Of a DNA stretch of 13,204 nt, positions 11,268 through 13,204 are shown one piece after another; position 1 is the first letter of the stretch, and each line of letters starts with the position of its first letter. The notes below the pieces were generated by a model. It saw nothing but the letters and a program-made list of their open reading frames with translations, did not search any database and was not told the DNA's origin. The position numbers and the translations under genes are program-made. This DNA is from CAZTKP01 sp964614215 (GTDB lineage Bacteria; UBP6; UBA1177): positions 1 to 13,204 of the forward strand of contig CAZTKP010000070.1 of NCBI GenBank assembly GCA_964614215.1. The letters are read 5' to 3'.

Positions 11268-12938
11268 ATGAAAAAGCTTTTTGTGATAGCTGTTCTTGCA
11301 GTCTTTTCACTCGTTACGGCATCCTGCACAATTGAGGACGAGGATCTGACTGATTCTGAAAACACCGCCAAAGATGAATCCAATACCGGCAATGACGACG
11401 GTGGTGAGACACAGACTGACGATCAGGAGGAAACCTCTGACAAGGAAGTTGATGAAAAACCTGATATTGATGAAACTGAGATATTCGTTGAATGTACACC
11501 GGGTGATACAAGAGAATGCTACGAAGGACCGAGCAATGCAAAAGGAGTCGGCGCATGCAAAGCGGGAATTGCCACCTGTATTGTTGACGGAACTGACTGG
11601 TCTGAATGTGTAGGTCAGGTTCTTCCGAGCCCCGAGATCTGTGGAGACGGAATTGATCAGGACTGTGACGGCGAAGATATGACTGCTGAAAATGCAATTG
11701 ATATCGATGGTGACGGATACACATACTGCGACGGCGACTGCTGCGAAACTTCATGGGACTGCAACGGTGAACCGGAACGGATCAATCCCGGATCGACCGA
11801 GTTTGATGATAATGCTGTTGATGACAACTGTAACGGAGAGATCGATGAAACGATAATCTGTGACGAAGGTCTTTCACTTCAGGTTGACGATTATCCGGGA
11901 AATGCTGAAAAGCTCGCAAAGGGAATGGGCGTCTGTGAAGGACTAATAAAAGCAGAACTTTCTCTTGCCGGAAATCCTGTTTCTGAGTATATCGCGGACG
12001 ATCAGTGTGGCGGAGATGATGGATCAGGTTATTCCAAGGCAGACAGACCGAGTCTCACAATGCCCTACTACGATAATAAATATAAGACTTTTGCAGTTGA
12101 GCCGAAGTTCGGTGATGCTATGATGCCTCTTGAAGGAAAGGCTCTTTCAATTCTTTCAACAGCTGACTGGGATAATCCTACTCAGGACGCCGCCTGTGCA
12201 ACACTTGATGCAGGTGACATGAAAACTTCAAGCACAGTTCCCGAAGACTGGATCAACATGATGGTCAACTGTGAGATCCCCAAGGCTCCTTCATGTGGCG
12301 GAGCAGCACCTCAGGATGGACTTACCAACCAGTGTGCAGGCAAGGATATTCCTTCAGTTCAGGACCCGATCATGCTGACACTCACTCTTAAAGCTCCTTC
12401 AAATGCAAGAGCTTTTGAGTTCAACCTTTTCTTCATGTCGATCGAATATCCTACAACTGTATGCAGCTCAGATAACTACAATGACTTTTTCATCGCTCTT
12501 ATCGACTCTAAATATAATGAGCAGAATCCGGGAGCGGAATATATGAATCCGTACGACAAAAATCTCGCAAAAGACGATCTGGGAAACCCTGTAGGAGTCG
12601 ATCTTGCGCCTGCCGGACTTTTCAAGGCATGTCACCCAACTTGCGGCGGCGCACTGTCAAACACAAATCCCTATGGATTTTGTGAAGGCGACCAGATCCT
12701 TGCAGGAACAGGGTTTGAAGCCAAGACCGTTCTTGGAATGTGTAGCGGAAGCGGCGGAACAGGCTGGCTGAAAACCACAGGAAATGTTGTGCCCGGCGAA
12801 GAATTTACTCTCAGACTCGCACTCTGGGAACAGGGTGTTGTTCAGTACGGCCCTGACCATTCCTGGGATTCAACAGTCGTCCTTGACGGCTTCAAATGGC
12901 TCCCCACACCCGGAAAACCCGGAACCGAAGAGAAGTAA
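11268..12938 (+). CDS. MopE-like Asp/Cys-rich lipoprotein with choice-of-anchor-type C-terminal domain
   Basis: The protein has 556 residues. A lipoprotein signal peptide (1-19, ending TASC, lipidated C20) is followed by a very acidic low-complexity linker (21-73). Residues ~76-200 are Cys/Asp-rich: CTPGDTRECYEG, GVGACKAGIATC, WSECVGQ, ICGDGIDQDCDGED (124-137), DIDGDGYTYCDGDC (145-158) and NPGSTEFDDNAVDDNCNGEIDE beginning at 173, the putative metal-binding repeats named after MopE. These loops look suited to bind Ca2+ or other metals. Residues ~200-550 match, by memory of the motif style, secreted 'choice-of-anchor' domains common in myxobacteria: GVCEGLIKAELSLAG, FEFNLFFMSIEYPTTVCSS then NDFFIALID, and GGTGWLKTTGNVVPGEEFTLRLALWEQG near the end with a DSTVVLDGFKW strand. 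It is most likely an outer-surface or periplasmic binding/adhesion protein. It stands alone, with its own promoter and ribosome site. Confidence 0.85.
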   Translation: MKKLFVIAVLAVFSLVTASCTIEDEDLTDSENTAKDESNTGNDDGGETQTDDQEETSDKEVDEKPDIDETEIFVECTPGDTRECYEGPSNAKGVGACKAGIATCIVDGTDWSECVGQVLPSPEICGDGIDQDCDGEDMTAENAIDIDGDGYTYCDGDCCETSWDCNGEPERINPGSTEFDDNAVDDNCNGEIDETIICDEGLSLQVDDYPGNAEKLAKGMGVCEGLIKAELSLAGNPVSEYIADDQCGGDDGSGYSKADRPSLTMPYYDNKYKTFAVEPKFGDAMMPLEGKALSILSTADWDNPTQDAACATLDAGDMKTSSTVPEDWINMMVNCEIPKAPSCGGAAPQDGLTNQCAGKDIPSVQDPIMLTLTLKAPSNARAFEFNLFFMSIEYPTTVCSSDNYNDFFIALIDSKYNEQNPGAEYMNPYDKNLAKDDLGNPVGVDLAPAGLFKACHPTCGGALSNTNPYGFCEGDQILAGTGFEAKTVLGMCSGSGGTGWLKTTGNVVPGEEFTLRLALWEQGVVQYGPDHSWDSTVVLDGFKWLPTPGKPGTEEK

Positions 12939-12981
12939 GAACTCAGAACTCTCCCTAGCCCTCGGCTTCAGCAGGAAAAAC

Positions 12982-13001
12982 ATGCACACCGGCATCTTTT
13001 T
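12982..13001 (+). terminator. Weak terminator candidate after the MopE-like gene
   Basis: ATGC (12982-12985) can pair with GCAT (12992-12995) around a 6-base loop, followed by C and a T5 run (12997-13001), 44 bases after the stop codon. The stem is short, so the call is tentative. Confidence 0.25.
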
Positions 13002-13050
13002 CTAACTGCTTCAGTTCGCAAAGAGAGGGAACTAAATTCTGTCATTATCT

Positions 13051-13071
13051 TCCCTCTTTTTGAAAGAGGGA
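13051..13071. repeat. Perfect 9-bp hairpin with adjoining GAGGGA repeats
   Basis: TCCCTCTTT (13051-13059) pairs with AAAGAGGGA (13063-13071) around a 3-base loop. GAGGGA also occurs at 13025-13030 and 13074-13079. No T-run follows, so it is more like a dispersed intergenic palindrome than an intrinsic terminator, although it would still form a strong RNA hairpin downstream of the MopE-like gene. Confidence 0.6.
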
Positions 13072-13136
13072 TCGAGGGAGTTATTTAGAAAATATCCAGC
13101 AATTTCAACTTCATTAACCGTCTCATTCTTTTTTTC

Positions 13137-13165
13137 TTGACAATAATTATGCACTCTGGTACTTA
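13137..13165 (+). promoter_or_regulatory. Candidate promoter of the tRNA gene
   Basis: A perfect TTGACA (13137-13142), a 17-base spacer and TACTTA (13160-13165) preceded by TG (extended -10-like) end 13 bases before the mature tRNA 5' end. This spacing is usual for a tRNA operon promoter. The -10 box itself is weak. Confidence 0.5.
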
Positions 13166-13178
13166 TTCTCCCGCTGGT

Positions 13179-13204
13179 GCCCAGGTAGCTCAGTCGGTAG
13201 AGCA
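13179..13204 (+). tRNA. 5' part of a tRNA gene, cut by the window edge
   Basis: The sequence fits the first 26 positions of a tRNA: acceptor strand GCCCAGG (13179-13185), U8-A9, D-stem GCTC (13188-13191), D-loop AGTCGGTA and D-stem GAGC (13200-13203). The anticodon lies outside the window. The start resembles bacterial tRNA-Phe, but other isotypes begin similarly, so identity is not assigned. Confidence 0.88.

Noticed and set aside
11314..11754. 146-codon minus-strand ORF inside the MopE-like gene
   Set aside because: It is antisense to a well-supported gene, has Arg/His-rich composition typical of a shadow frame, and shows no convincing start signal.

Overview
The window reads as a chromosomal stretch of a Gram-negative, fairly AT-rich bacterium. 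The best taxonomic hints are the lipoproteins. Three have a signal peptide ending in Ser-Cys followed by an Asp/Glu-rich linker. One combines MopE-like Asp/Cys-rich motifs with a 'choice-of-anchor' type secreted domain, and two carry receptor-L-domain-like repeats. This repertoire is typical of Myxococcota and other former deltaproteobacterial lineages, often known only from metagenome assemblies. The assignment is an inference from protein style, with no marker gene behind it.

Layout from left to right. (1) A TraB/PrgY-family membrane protein on the minus strand runs off the left edge. (2) A lone plus-strand gene encodes a Bro-N/DinD-like protein (phage-antirepressor or DNA-damage-inducible type) with no phage genes around it. 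(3) A compact minus-strand operon (4823 down to 2214) has three stop/start overlaps (TGATG, TAATG, ATGA). It encodes an RdgC-like protein, a short partner that may be the separated second half of RdgC, a YycJ-type metallo-beta-lactamase-fold hydrolase and a TatD-type nuclease, and it looks like a DNA-processing operon behind one sigma-70-like promoter. (4) Two tandem minus-strand genes encode receptor-L-domain-like lipoproteins that share a 396-nt block of perfect identity flanked by diverged sequence. (5) A minus-strand pair encodes a flavinylated FMN-binding membrane protein with two CxxxCP motifs and a nitroreductase, whose start lies inside the 3' end of the upstream gene. A three-hairpin repeat precedes the pair. 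(6) A bifunctional formimidoyltransferase-cyclodeaminase (ftcD) is on the minus strand. It is divergent from (7) a large MopE-like lipoprotein on the plus strand. (8) A short intergenic repeat and the first 26 nt of a tRNA gene with its own promoter close the window.

Functionally, the window is a mix of housekeeping and accessory genes. The parts most worth following up are the RdgC/partner/MBL/TatD operon, the L-domain lipoprotein pair with its gene-conversion-like block, and the membrane flavoprotein/nitroreductase pair with its dual-coding overlap. No CRISPR array, transposase, integrase or rRNA is visible. No stretch longer than 300 bases lacks a gene; the largest gaps are 12939-13178, 11070-11267 and 1192-1369.
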